Below, piece after piece: positions 1 to 9,054 of a DNA stretch of 64,000 nt. The notes below the pieces were generated by a model, which saw only the letters and a list, made by a program, of their open reading frames with translations, ran no database searches and had not been told where the DNA came from. How positions within the stretch are numbered: position 1 is the first letter of the stretch; each line of letters starts with the position of its first letter. This DNA is from an uncultured Dehalococcoidia bacterium. Its GTDB lineage: Bacteria; Chloroflexota; Dehalococcoidia; Lucifugimonadales; UBA3495. A program made the position numbers and the translations under genes. The DNA is taken from positions 2,852,001-2,916,000 of the forward strand of contig OY282456.1 of the NCBI GenBank assembly GCA_958296225.1, read 5' to 3'.

Positions 1-3000
1 CCGGCCTGCCGGCTGTCCCCGGTGTCGGTTACCGACACCAGCACGGAGCCGTAGCCGCGGTTGGGGCCGTAGTGGGCCAGCGTCGCGTTTTCGTCGGTAT
101 GGTTGGGGTCGCCGGCGATGCTGATTGCCACCGTCTGCCACTGGTTCCAGTTGGCGGCGGTAAAGCGCAGCGCGTCGGGAGTGGGCTGTACGTCCGGGTT
201 GTCGCTGCGGATTCTGATATTGGAACCGCGGCCGGCGGGCTGGCCGGCCAGGCGCACCCGGTAGGTGGCCTGGTGGCCCTCGGGCAGGGCGATGCGGCGG
301 GCGTCAAAGCGGATGTTGAGGTTGTAGATGATGGGCGGCGCCTCCGCCGGCGCCTCAGGCTCCGCCGGCTCTGCGGGGAGCACCCGCCCCTGCCGGTAAA
401 TGTCCTGGCCGCCGTATTTCAGAACCGGGTATTGGAAGGCGGCGCCAAAGTCCCACGGGTCGTCAGTCCCGGTAGTAACGTCGTTGTCGGTATCGGCATT
501 GTCCACGTCCACGTTCCAGTTGGCGTAGATGCCGGTGTACCTGGTGGGGGATTTCAGTTCGCGGGTGTTTTTGCCCTCGGGGGGGTCGTCGTCGCCGTCG
601 TCGGGAATGCCGCTGGTGGTGGTATCCCAATAGCTGGCGGTTACGGTGGCGCCGGTCTCGATGCTGCCAATCAGCCCGCCCGTTTCGCCGCCGGTGGCGC
701 CCGTAACCGTCCCCGTGGCATAGCTGGCGGTCACGTCCGCTTGAAGGGCCGCACCGATTAGCCCGCCGACGCGCGCGCCGCCCCGGTTGGCCGCTACCGC
801 CCCCGTGGCATAAGCCGCGGTCATTGAACTCCGCGTGCTGGCGGCGCCGGCAAGCACCCCCACCAGGCCGCCGACGGTATCAGCGGACGTTAGGTCAGTG
901 GCCGCCGGGCTGGTTGAGTTCGCCGTTACCGCGACCGCCGCGTAGCTGGCGGCGATGCTGCTGCTGGTGGTGACATGGCCCGCCAACCCACCGACCTGGC
1001 TGAGAACCGTGCCGCCGGCCGTGGTCGTAATCTCGCCCGTGGCATAGCTGCCCCGCACTGTGCTGCCGGTGATATAGCCGGACAGCCCGCCGGCTCTAAG
1101 ATAAGTAAGCGGGGTGCTGCTGGTGTGACTGGCCGCTATGTTGATGCCGTTCAGTCCCACGCCGGCAATAGTACCGCCCGACACCCTGCCTAACAGCCCC
1201 ACGTCGGCAATGCCGCTGGCGTTGATGTTCAGGTTGGCGATGGTATGGCCGTTGCCGTCAAAGGTAGCGGTGAACGGCGCGGCCCCGGTGCCGATGGGCG
1301 TCCAGTTGGCATAGGGCACGTCGGCCGTGTCATCGCCGTCGGTGTCAAAGTCCAGGTCGTTCAGCAGCTCGTAGCCGGCGCAGGTGGCGGGGCAGCCCAT
1401 GCCGGTCATCAGGCCGGGGAACGCCTCCCCATACGCGAGGGCATTACTAATGTGCGCTGCCCCGTCGCCGTCCGGGTCATACCGGATGCCGTTGAGATTG
1501 TCCAGCGTGGTAATGTCAATCAGGTTGTCGTCGTCCTCGTCGTAGTCCTTGTCCACCGCGTGCGGGTATTTGAGCCGGTGGATGGCGGCGTTATTGAGGC
1601 CGTATTGCAGGGTGGGGTACTGGCTGGCGGAGCCGAAGTACCAAGGGTAGTCGTTGCTGCCGTCTCCGTCAACGTCCACGTTCCAGTTCTCGTAAATGCC
1701 GGTGTAGTCGGTCGGCATTTGCAGTTCGGTGGTGGTCTTGCCCGTCCCGGGGCCGGAGCTGCTGCCGCTGGTTCCGGTATCCCAATAGCTGTTGCTCTGG
1801 CTGGCGCTGTTGTGAAAAAACCCGGCCAGCCCGCCCACGGTGGCGCCCGAGCCGGACGAAACCCGCCCCGTTGCGTAAGACGCCGTTATGACGGAGGCGC
1901 TGCCGTTAGCCCGGCCGACCAGGCCGCCGACGAAAGAAGTGAAGGAGGTGCCGGCAGATACCGCGCCCGTGGCGTAGCTGGCCGTCACTTTGGCGCCGTC
2001 CAGATGCCCCACCAGGCCGCCGGCGTACACCACCGGGGTTGCGGATGCGCTCACCGACGCCGCGGAATAACTGGCCCGCACTGCGCCGCTGGGAGCATTG
2101 CCGACCAGCCCGCCGAGGATTATACGAGTGCCGGCAGTAGTGGTAGCAATCACGCTGCCGCTTGACCAGCAGGAAGTCACCGTCCCGCCGCTCCCCGAAG
2201 ATGCGGCCAGTTCGCCGACCAGGGCGCCCAGGCGGACGCCGGTGGCGGAGGCGGTCACGCTGGCGTTGGACAGGCCCACCCGGGAGATATTGCCGCCGGT
2301 GACCCGACTGAACAGCCCCACGTGACTGCCAGCGGCAGTCACGTTCAGGTTGGATATGGTATGGCCGTTGCCGTTAAAGGTGGACGTGTACGTGCCGATG
2401 GGCGTCCAGTTGGCGTAGGCCCCGTCGGCGACGTCATCGCCGTCGGTGTCAAAGTCCAGGTCGTTCAGCAGCTCGTAGCCGGCGCAGGTGGCGGGGCAGC
2501 CCATGCGTCCGGTGGCGCGGTCCTCGCGGTTCGGAAAGGCGGTGTTGTAAGCGGCAGTTCCCCCGGAGGCGGGGTCGCCGTTGCCGTCCAGGTCATGGCG
2601 GATGGCGTTGAGCTGGGCCAGCGTGGTGACGTCGATGCGGTTGTCGTCATCGGTGTCGTAGTCGGTAGCAGGAGCGTTAACCTTGTGCGACGCCTGGGGT
2701 GTAGTCAGGGCCCCGGTGATGCTGGGGCTGGGGTGGTCATGTGCGCCTAGCACGCAGAGGGCGTGATTGGAGGTATTCCAGGTGCCGGAGAGGGCGTTGG
2801 CGGCCACGGTAATGCCGTCGGTGTCCAGGTCGCCGCCAACGACCGTATAAGAGAAGTCAACATCACTTGAGGTGGTGAGGATGGTCGGGGTGGCGCTGCG
2901 GTTGCGGGAGCCAATGGTGACCGCGAGTGCGCCGCCGGTGTGGCCAGTGACGCAATGATTGCCGAAATCCACGCGCAGGGTGATGGTATCGCCTAATCCG

Positions 3001-3167
3001 TAGGTGTCATCCGGGCCGGCGTCGCTGGTGATGACGACGGAAAAGGCCTCGAAAACGCCGGTGGCCGCGGCGGGCGGAGCCTCCGGCAGCAGCCAGCCGG
3101 CCAGCGCGATAAACAGGGCGAGGGCAGCGCCGGCCAGCGCGCTGCGGGTGCAGCGGCGGGCCATCAT
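1..3167 (-). CDS. Large secreted GLUG-repeat surface protein (3' end off window)
   Basis: Read on the minus strand from ATG 3167 (or 3164), the frame stays open to the left edge (about 1055 codons visible, no stop). The N-terminus has a basic start and a hydrophobic stretch typical of a signal peptide (ALAGAALALFIALAGWLL). Two similar blocks follow. Each has a Ca-binding-like Asp-rich segment (DYDTDDDNRIDVTTL; DYDEDDDNLIDITTL), a Cys-containing GCPATCAGYELLNDLDFDTD segment, and repeats of the GLUG type (GGLVG...SYATG). Near the left edge is a beta-sandwich-like domain (ALRFTAANWNQWQTV). GLUG repeats occur in large cell-surface or adhesin-like proteins; the precise role is unknown. Plus-strand ORFs across this interval are shadows. 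Confidence 0.85.
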   Translation of the reverse strand, partial: MMARRCTRSALAGAALALFIALAGWLLPEAPPAAATGVFEAFSVVITSDAGPDDTYGLGDTITLRVDFGNHCVTGHTGGALAVTIGSRNRSATPTILTTSSDVDFSYTVVGGDLDTDGITVAANALSGTWNTSNHALCVLGAHDHPSPSITGALTTPQASHKVNAPATDYDTDDDNRIDVTTLAQLNAIRHDLDGNGDPASGGTAAYNTAFPNREDRATGRMGCPATCAGYELLNDLDFDTDGDDVADGAYANWTPIGTYTSTFNGNGHTISNLNVTAAGSHVGLFSRVTGGNISRVGLSNASVTASATGVRLGALVGELAASSGSGGTVTSCWSSGSVIATTTAGTRIILGGLVGNAPSGAVRASYSAASVSASATPVVYAGGLVGHLDGAKVTASYATGAVSAGTSFTSFVGGLVGRANGSASVITASYATGRVSSGSGATVGGLAGFFHNSASQSNSYWDTGTSGSSSGPGTGKTTTELQMPTDYTGIYENWNVDVDGDGSNDYPWYFGSASQYPTLQYGLNNAAIHRLKYPHAVDKDYDEDDDNLIDITTLDNLNGIRYDPDGDGAAHISNALAYGEAFPGLMTGMGCPATCAGYELLNDLDFDTDGDDTADVPYANWTPIGTGAAPFTATFDGNGHTIANLNINASGIADVGLLGRVSGGTIAGVGLNGINIAASHTSSTPLTYLRAGGLSGYITGSTVRGSYATGEITTTAGGTVLSQVGGLAGHVTTSSSIAASYAAVAVTANSTSPAATDLTSADTVGGLVGVLAGAASTRSSMTAAYATGAVAANRGGARVGGLIGAALQADVTASYATGTVTGATGGETGGLIGSIETGATVTASYWDTTTSGIPDDGDDDPPEGKNTRELKSPTRYTGIYANWNVDVDNADTDNDVTTGTDDPWDFGAAFQYPVLKYGGQDIYRQGRVLPAEPAEPEAPAEAPPIIYNLNIRFDARRIALPEGHQATYRVRLAGQPAGRGSNIRIRSDNPDVQPTPDALRFTAANWNQWQTVAISIAGDPNHTDENATLAHYGPNRGYGSVLVSVTDTGDSRQA

Positions 3168-3424
3168 TCTGCCCCCCCCGAACACTCGTACTATGCAGCG
3201 GGAGATGTCTAATTTTGACTGGCATTAGCAAGTCCTCCAAGCCACAGTGGGCATTGTGTAGTGTTGATGGTTACACTGCATCGCGACGGGTATTTTAGCA
3301 CAAAGGCGGGGGTATTGGGGGGCGGTGTCTTGGCCAAGTCCCGACCACCGCCCTGGCGCCGCCCGTCCTCGCCCCGGCGCCGGCTTGCAACCCGGCCGCG
3401 CCCAACTAAAAATCCGCCCTTCCG

Positions 3425-3449
3425 GGTAGCGTTGCAATTCAGGCGGCCG
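3425..3449 (+). repeat. Solo IS/MITE end (GGTAGCGTTGCAATTCAGGCGG type)
   Basis: This short stretch resembles the terminal repeat of the IS at 9179-10254 and of the MITE at 24116 (GGTAGCGTTGCAATT then AGGCGG). No matching inverted partner is visible nearby, so it is a solo end or a decayed copy. It lies in the intergenic region 3168-3652, where I see no gene. Confidence 0.5.
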
Positions 3450-3524
3450 TACCTTTTCCGCCCAAACCGGGCGCATTGGGTATTGCAATTTGCAAATCGA
3501 ATAATATTTTTTCGTAAACCGGAT

Positions 3525-3554
3525 TTGACAAAGCACCGATAGCGGCTGTTTAAT
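3525..3554 (+). promoter_or_regulatory. Sigma70-like promoter for the ABC transporter operon
   Basis: TTGACA at 3525-3530 and TTTAAT at 3549-3554 are separated by 18 bases, about 100 bases upstream of the binding-protein start at 3653. This is a sequence match only. Confidence 0.5.
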
Positions 3555-3652
3555 CTTGCAGCATCCATTTAGACGGAAAGGCGCGTAAACGGAAAGGCGC
3601 GCCGCGTGAACCGGCGGACGCTGACGCCAAGCATAATGAGGAGTATCCAGAC

Positions 3653-5449
3653 ATGGCACGGAAAGGGTTTTTCAACGTCCGGCTGGCGGCTGCCCTGGGC
3701 CTGGCGGCCGGCCTGCTCGCCGGGGTTGCCTGCGGCGGGGCATCCGAAGCGCCGGCCGCGCCGGCAAGTTCCGGCGGCAGCAGCGCCGCCGCTCCTACGG
3801 CTATGCCGGCGGCCACGGAACCGGCGGCTATGGCGGAGCCGTCCGGCGGCCACGTCAACCTGCTGGTAACGAACATCGGCAACGGCAAGTTTGACCCCCT
3901 GCTGACCGAGGGCGAAGACTTGAAGTTCCAGCGCATTTTCCAGGTCGCCCTGGTTGGCGGCGCGGGCGGCAGCGAACTGGCGCCGGCAGTGGCCAAAGAC
4001 TGGTCGGTGAGCGACGATGGCAAGGTGTGGACTTTCACGGTCAACGACGGCTTCATCAAAGCCCACGACGGCAACGTCATCACCCGCGACGACGTGTTTT
4101 TCAACCTGGATTCCCGCCTGGGCGCAGAGGCGCAACAATTGCTGGAATCCACCTACTATGAGCCGCGGGACGTGGCGCTGACCAGGCTGATTGACGGGGT
4201 GTCCAAAGGGCCGGCCGATGACCAGGTGCAGGTTACGTTCAACACCGTGCGCCTGGACTTTTCGTTCAACTGGTCGGAAAACGCGCAGGGGGCCAGCGCG
4301 ATGATTGTGCCGGAAACGACCATGCGGGAGCGGGCCGGCGCCAAGGGCTTTGAGGGCTACGAATCCGACCCCATCGGCATCGGTTCCATGAGAGTTACCG
4401 ACTTCGTGCTGGAGCAGAAATACTCTTTTGAGAAGTTTGAGGACTTTTTCTGGACTCCCGAAAACGGGTTTTCGGAAGACCGCAGCGTTACCTTTGACAC
4501 GCTGAATATTGAAGTGGTGCCCGAACCGGCCGGGCGGCTGTCCGCTCTGCGCAGCGGCAACGCCCAGCTGATTGAGGCCAACATCAATATGATTGGCGAC
4601 ATTGAGAGCGTGGACGGGGCATCCATCGCCTGGCAGAAGGAATCATCCTACAATTGGGTGGTCTATGTTGACTGCTGGAACGAGTCCTTGTGGTGCTATC
4701 ACGCGGAGGCCCGGCAGGCAGCGGAACACGCCATTGACAAGGATGCCATCGTCAACGGCCTGTACACGCCGGAGTCGGTCAACGCCGACAGCTGGTCTCA
4801 CGTTACGCCCAACTCCCTGGGCTGGGGCGAGAACCTGCGCCCGCGGGCTTACGACCTGGAAAAGGCCCGCGAACTCTTGCAGTCCATCGGCTTCGGCGGC
4901 GCCGACGGCGGCGACGGCACCGACGCCAACGGCGAGCAAATCGCCTTCACCATCTACACCTGGGAAGCCGGCGACCTGCCCGGCCTGCCGGACCTGGCCC
5001 AGCTGTACAAGGACTTCTGGACGGAAGGCTTGGGCTGGGATGTGGACGTAGTGGTCGGCGACGCCGCGTCAACGCGGCAGAAGTGGAACAACCGCGAGTT
5101 CCCCGGCGACGTGCTGGTGCGCACCAACGAAGGGCGCTACGACGGCACTTCCATCGCTCAGGGCGGCTTCCTCAACGAGGCCATCGCCTGGCGCGCCGTG
5201 GACAACTGGCAGAACGAACCCTGGGCGAGCACTACTACCCCGGTGGTGCAAAAGGGCCTGTCCGACCTGAACCCCGCAACGCGCGCGGCGTCGTACAATG
5301 CAATGTACGATTATCTGCAAGAGCAGGCATATTGGGGCGACGGTTTCAACACCAACGTGCCCTGGGGCCTGGGCGCCGACGTGGCCGCCTATGAACCGTG
5401 GAGCCTGGTGCCTTACGTAACCGCCATCTGGACGCTGAAACTGAAGTAG
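3653..5449 (+). CDS. Peptide-type ABC transporter substrate-binding lipoprotein
   Basis: 598 residues, family 5 solute-binding protein (DppA/OppA type). It captures oligopeptides or similar solutes outside the membrane and delivers them to the permeases encoded downstream. The N-terminus is a lipoprotein signal with lipobox LAGVAC (Cys27), followed by a low-complexity Ala/Ser/Pro linker of about 40 residues. Typical segments are visible, including VAKDWSVSDDGKVWTFTV and DGNVITRDDVFF. A GAGGAG ribosome-binding site precedes the ATG. The first permease starts 24 bases after the stop, so the genes form one operon. The real ligand is not deducible; members also bind nickel, heme or sugars. Confidence 0.9.
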   Translation: MARKGFFNVRLAAALGLAAGLLAGVACGGASEAPAAPASSGGSSAAAPTAMPAATEPAAMAEPSGGHVNLLVTNIGNGKFDPLLTEGEDLKFQRIFQVALVGGAGGSELAPAVAKDWSVSDDGKVWTFTVNDGFIKAHDGNVITRDDVFFNLDSRLGAEAQQLLESTYYEPRDVALTRLIDGVSKGPADDQVQVTFNTVRLDFSFNWSENAQGASAMIVPETTMRERAGAKGFEGYESDPIGIGSMRVTDFVLEQKYSFEKFEDFFWTPENGFSEDRSVTFDTLNIEVVPEPAGRLSALRSGNAQLIEANINMIGDIESVDGASIAWQKESSYNWVVYVDCWNESLWCYHAEARQAAEHAIDKDAIVNGLYTPESVNADSWSHVTPNSLGWGENLRPRAYDLEKARELLQSIGFGGADGGDGTDANGEQIAFTIYTWEAGDLPGLPDLAQLYKDFWTEGLGWDVDVVVGDAASTRQKWNNREFPGDVLVRTNEGRYDGTSIAQGGFLNEAIAWRAVDNWQNEPWASTTTPVVQKGLSDLNPATRAASYNAMYDYLQEQAYWGDGFNTNVPWGLGADVAAYEPWSLVPYVTAIWTLKLK

Positions 5450-5473
5450 GCGACGGCAAGGCACCGCAAAGCA

Positions 5474-6439
5474 ATGACCGCATACATCGCACGGCGCATC
5501 GCCGAGGGTCTGCTGACCCTCATCGCCCTCAGTTTCATCGTTTTCGGCAGCGTTCACCTGACCGGCGACCCGGCGCGGTTCCTGCTGCCCATCTCCGCCG
5601 AGCATGACGAATCGGTGTACGAGGCGCAGAAGGCCGCCTACGGGCTGGACAAGCCTTTTATCGTCCAGTACTGGAACTTCTTAATTAAAGCGGTGCGGCT
5701 GGACTTTGGCGATTCCTTCACGGCGCGGCGTCCGGTGCGGGAAATCCTGCTGGAACGGATACCGGCGACGGTGCATTTGGCGATTGCGGGGACGATTCTG
5801 GCCATCGGCATCGGCGTACCGCTGGGCATCATTTCGGCGGTGCGGCGCGATTCCCTGCTGGATAAAGTGTGCAAGGCGTTTGCCATTTTCGGCATGGCGG
5901 CGCCCCAATTTTGGGTTGCCATTATGCTCATCATCGTTTTCGCCGGCTATTGGGGCCTGCTGCCGGCCTTTGGTCGCGGCGAGATGACGGGCTGGTTCCC
6001 CAGCTGGTCGCAGATTCCCGATATGCTGGCCCATTTGCTGCTGCCGGCCTTCGTGCTGGCGCTGGCGATAATTGCCGCCATTATGCGCCTGGCCCGTTCC
6101 GCGATGCTGGAGGTGCTGGACAGCGATTACGTAAAGTTTGCCCAGGTTAAAGGGATGAGCGACCGGGTAGTCATCTGGAAGCACGCCGCCCGCAACGCGC
6201 TGATACCGGTCATCACCTTTGGCGGCATCAGCCTGGCCGGCCTGCTCAACGGCTCGGTGGTGGTGGAGGTGGTGTTCGCCTGGCCGGGCGTGGGCCTGAT
6301 GCTGCTGGAGGGGGTGCTGTCCAACAACTTCCCGCAGGTTGAGGGGGCGATAATGGTTTCCGGCGCCGCCTACATCCTGACGGCGCTGGTGGTTGACATT
6401 CTCTATGGCTACGCCGACCCGCGGGTTCGGATGGGCTAG
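5474..6439 (+). CDS. ABC transporter permease, DppB type
   Basis: 321 residues, inner-membrane permease of a peptide/nickel-type ABC importer. The start MTAYIARRIAEGLLTLIALSFIVF is a classic DppB N-terminal helix. A BPD_transp_1 domain fills the second half, with the EAA-like loop KGMSDRVVIWKHAARNALIP that contacts the ATPase and multiple hydrophobic helices. It directly follows the binding protein. The DppC-type partner lies after two unrelated genes (7462-8346). No ATPase gene (DppD/F) is in the window, so ATPases must come from elsewhere. Confidence 0.92.
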   Translation: MTAYIARRIAEGLLTLIALSFIVFGSVHLTGDPARFLLPISAEHDESVYEAQKAAYGLDKPFIVQYWNFLIKAVRLDFGDSFTARRPVREILLERIPATVHLAIAGTILAIGIGVPLGIISAVRRDSLLDKVCKAFAIFGMAAPQFWVAIMLIIVFAGYWGLLPAFGRGEMTGWFPSWSQIPDMLAHLLLPAFVLALAIIAAIMRLARSAMLEVLDSDYVKFAQVKGMSDRVVIWKHAARNALIPVITFGGISLAGLLNGSVVVEVVFAWPGVGLMLLEGVLSNNFPQVEGAIMVSGAAYILTALVVDILYGYADPRVRMG

Positions 6440-6505
6440 GGCGCGTTGACAGGCGGGGCCGGGAACGCTACCATCCCGCCACTTTTCCCACCGGAGGATA
6501 CCGTA

Positions 6506-6832
6506 ATGACCACCGCCAGAATCAAGTTGGACTGGCCCACGAAACGCGAAAAGCCGGTCGGCGTCAAAGTCAAACTCCAGGAGGCCGCAACCAGCGTCTG
6601 GTTTTTTGAGGAAACCACCGTAACCTTCACTCTGGGCGGCAAGGAATTCCACGGCTGGATGCCTGATTACTCCGTCAACATCGACGAAAAGTGGCTCAAA
6701 GCCATCCTCATCGGGGACTTTGACAACGGTGACTGGGAAATTCTAATCCCGGAGGAGACCGTCCAGTCCACGGTATATTTGCGAGTGCCGCAGGCAGACC
6801 AGGGCACCACTGTGGTGGATGGGTGGTGGTGA
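6506..6832 (+). CDS. Small protein of unknown function upstream of dcd
   Basis: 108 residues from ATG 6506, chosen because a GGAGG ribosome-binding site lies 8 bases upstream; a longer reading from a TTG at 6446 is less likely. The sequence is soluble and beta-rich, with many Trp and acidic residues (ILIGDFDNGDWEILIPEE) and no membrane segment or recognised motif. Its stop overlaps the start of the dCTP deaminase by one base (TGATG), which implies translational coupling. I do not recognise the family. Confidence 0.7.
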   Translation: MTTARIKLDWPTKREKPVGVKVKLQEAATSVWFFEETTVTFTLGGKEFHGWMPDYSVNIDEKWLKAILIGDFDNGDWEILIPEETVQSTVYLRVPQADQGTTVVDGWW

Positions 6833-7374
6833 TGATTTACAGTGACCGGAATATCGCCGACGCTTTGGAATCAGGGCTGCTGGTTATCGACCCTCCGCCA
6901 AGGCGGGATTTGTTTGATACTTCGGCAGTGGACTTGCGGCTGGGGCGACGGTTTTCCGTCTTTGAGCCACCGCTCGCCGGCGCCGGCGTTTTCGTCAACA
7001 TTGGGCAGGCGAACCCCGAGGCCGTGGCCGCCCGCTACGGAACGCCGCGCGAAATACCCGATGGCGAATACCTGGAGCTGAAGCCGGGCGCCTTTGTGCT
7101 GGGCAGCACTTTGGAGCGCGTGGCAATGCCCCGGCACCTGGCGGCAAGGGTTGAGGGCAAAAGCTCCCTCGCCCGGTTTGGCCTGTCAATCCACCAGAGT
7201 GCGCCTACCATTCACGCCGACTTTCGGGGTAGCATCCGTTTGGAAATCTCCAACGTTGGCCCCTTTGTCTGCCGGCTGACTCCCGGCACGCGCATTTGCC
7301 AGCTCATTATTGAGGAACTGAAAGACCCGGCGTCCGAGCCGCTGCACTCCCGGTTTCAAGAGCAAACCTTTTAG
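6832..7374 (+). CDS. dcd: dCTP deaminase family protein
   Basis: 180 residues from ATG 6832; an in-frame GTG at 6823 is also possible. The dCTP deaminase/dUTPase trimeric beta fold is indicated by VEGKSSLARFGLSIHQSA, THADFRG-like IHADFRGSIRLEISN and the C-terminal GTRICQLIIEEL. The family converts dCTP to dUTP (some members go to dUMP), supplying dTTP precursors or removing dUTP. It sits between the two permease genes of the peptide transporter, an unusual place, and is coupled to the small gene in front. Whether it is mono- or bifunctional cannot be told from the sequence. Confidence 0.85.
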   Translation: MIYSDRNIADALESGLLVIDPPPRRDLFDTSAVDLRLGRRFSVFEPPLAGAGVFVNIGQANPEAVAARYGTPREIPDGEYLELKPGAFVLGSTLERVAMPRHLAARVEGKSSLARFGLSIHQSAPTIHADFRGSIRLEISNVGPFVCRLTPGTRICQLIIEELKDPASEPLHSRFQEQTF

Positions 7375-7461
7375 CGGGCGCCGGCCGTTGACGCCGCTTT
7401 CCGCAATTGCGGCGGCAGCGCGCAAAGCGCCCGAGATGACGCGATAACGCAGAGGACGATT

Positions 7462-8346
7462 TTGGCTGCCGACACTCCCGCCCTGGTAATTGACGACCGC
7501 GCTCCCGCCGGATGGATGCAGCGCGTCAAGGACGCCCGGCTGCCGTGGCTGCCCCTGGCGATACTGCTCATCATCGTTTTTTGCGCCATTTTCGCGAATC
7601 TGATTTCGCCCCACGACCCCCGCAAGAACGACGTTCGCAACAAGCTGCAATCGCCTTTCACCGCCTCGGAGCACATCCTGGGCACCGACCGGCTGGGCAA
7701 GGATATGCTGAGCCGCCTGATATTCGGGGCGCGCACGATGCTGCAAGTTACGGCGCCGTCGATGGTGGTGGCGATTCTGGCCGGCACCGTGGTCGGCCTG
7801 GTTTCGGGCTACTCGGGGCGCTGGGTTGATTCCGTGCTTATGCGAATTACCGACGCAGTGCTGGGGTTCCCCTCAATTCTGGTGGCCCTGCTGATTGTCA
7901 CCTATCTGGGCACCGGAGTTTGGAACGTGATGATTGCCATTGCCGCCACCCAATGGGCGCGGTTTGCCCGGATGATTCGGGGCGAAGTGCTGTCCATCCG
8001 CGACCGGGACTTCGTAGTGCTGGCCCAAATCTACGGCGTATCATCGGGAATGATAGTCTGGCGGCATCTTTTTCCCAACGTCATCAACACGCTGATGGTG
8101 CTGACCAGCGTCAGCATCGGCCAGGTCATCCTGCTGGAAGCCTCCCTCAGCTTTCTGGGCCTGGGGCTGGCGCCGGGAGACCCGGCATGGGGCATACTGG
8201 TGGCGGAAGGCCGCGAGTTTCTGACGCAAGCCTGGTGGATTGCCCTGTTCCCCGGCCTGGTCATAACCATAGTGGTAATGGCCTTCAACTTCTTTGGGGA
8301 CTGGCTGCGGGATTACCTTGACCCCCGGTTGCGACGGGCCGGGTAG
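7462..8346 (+). CDS. ABC transporter permease, DppC type
   Basis: 294 residues. The start is TTG 7462, preceded by AGAGGA; an ATG at 7513 would remove part of the N-terminal cytoplasmic segment. It has the N-terminal OppC-like segment, one early transmembrane helix (LAILLIIVFCAIFANLI), the typical HDPRKNDV...HILGTDRLGKDMLSRLI region, and a BPD_transp_1 domain with the coupling loop IYGVSSGMIVWRHLFPN. It pairs with the DppB-type permease at 5474 to form the import channel. The operon ends here, and repeats and mobile DNA begin about 50 bases downstream. Confidence 0.9.
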   Translation: MAADTPALVIDDRAPAGWMQRVKDARLPWLPLAILLIIVFCAIFANLISPHDPRKNDVRNKLQSPFTASEHILGTDRLGKDMLSRLIFGARTMLQVTAPSMVVAILAGTVVGLVSGYSGRWVDSVLMRITDAVLGFPSILVALLIVTYLGTGVWNVMIAIAATQWARFARMIRGEVLSIRDRDFVVLAQIYGVSSGMIVWRHLFPNVINTLMVLTSVSIGQVILLEASLSFLGLGLAPGDPAWGILVAEGREFLTQAWWIALFPGLVITIVVMAFNFFGDWLRDYLDPRLRRAG

Positions 8347-8454
8347 GCTAGTCGATCTCACCGCAAGGGCAGCCTTCGCGGCGGCCGGCCGTTGGGCAGC
8401 GTTCCGTTTCAGGCGGTTTGGTTATTCCCCATTCCCGCTGAAATGGAACGCTAC

Positions 8455-8587
8455 CGACGAACACCGGCGCTTTGACGACCAGGCGCAGGCGTCGCCGGGT
8501 GTCGCGGGCGTAATCGCCGGCGGAGATGTTGGCGGGGGTGATGTTGAGGTAATGGCGGCTGCGATTGAGGTGGTGGGCTGGGTTCAT
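8455..8587 (-). pseudogene. Truncated ORF downstream of RNA copy A
   Basis: ATG 8587 follows an AAAGGA Shine-Dalgarno-like site and opens a frame beginning MNPAHHLNRSRHYLNI; it is natural-looking for about 45 codons. The frame then runs into the IS-type end at 8454 and continues as junk to a stop at 8348. In RNA copy B (55754 plus) the same ATG and first six codons exist, but another terminal repeat cuts the frame. The family is not recognised; a faint resemblance to the NxTPAD region of IS3/IS481 integrases is too weak to call. Confidence 0.4.
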
Positions 8588-8654
8588 TGGCGATGCGTCC
8601 TTTTGCTGGTTCAGGCTATCGGGGTTCGGGCGGTTGGCGGGATGTGGTGTGCGG

Positions 8655-8897
8655 GCCAGAGGTTACCGGTCATTGTCAGCCCCACGGCCGGGGGATTTAC
8701 GCAAAGTTTTGCTCCGATGGTTCGTGAACTGCGCTTTAAGGCGCAGCCACGCAGCGCGGTGGCAGTCGCTGTTGGCCGGTTAGACCGTACTCGCGTAAGC
8801 ATTGGACGAGGGGTCTCCACGACGCCGGTATGCGATTTTGTGCTGACTGGCCGTTGACGACCGGTTGACCTCTGGCAGGACTGGGATTCACGTGACG
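8655..8897 (-). ncRNA. Structured RNA copy A (new family candidate)
   Basis: Transcribed leftward from the promoter at 8904-8932. The 5' GCCAGAGG (8869-8876) pairs with the 3' CCTCTGGC (8655-8662), extended by CCGGTC/GACCGG, and an inner GTCAGC/GCTGAC stem is also present. Near the 3' end a C4/G4 hairpin presents the loop CGGCCGT. The body is almost identical to copy B (55457-55701), differing mainly by one base and in one hairpin loop, whereas the promoter spacer and outer flanks differ more. It lies just upstream of a Shine-Dalgarno-like site and ATG (8587). I recognise no known RNA family. Confidence 0.6.
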
Positions 8898-8903
8898 GGG
8901 TAC

Positions 8904-8932
8904 AGTATAGGACTTGTGTTCGCGGTTGTCAA
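8904..8932 (-). promoter_or_regulatory. Promoter of RNA copy A
   Basis: Minus-strand TTGACA (8927-8932), a 17-base spacer and TATACT (8904-8909). Copy B has the same two hexamers and spacing, but the last seven spacer bases differ, so the hexamers appear selectively kept. Confidence 0.7.
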
Positions 8933-9054
8933 AGGGGGGTTGTCAGTGGGTAGGGTCGTTGCAAAGTCGGGGCAGCGGGTTTTGCGGGCGCCGGATTTCC
9001 CTGACGCCGGAGCGCTACCCCTCTCTCAACCCTCTCCCCCTGTGGGAGAGGGCT

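Noticed and set aside
72..2750. Long plus-strand ORFs at 72-761, 1245-2165 and 2322-2750
   Set aside because: They are Val/Gly/Arg-rich antisense readings of the continuous minus-strand GLUG-repeat gene, which has coherent domains.
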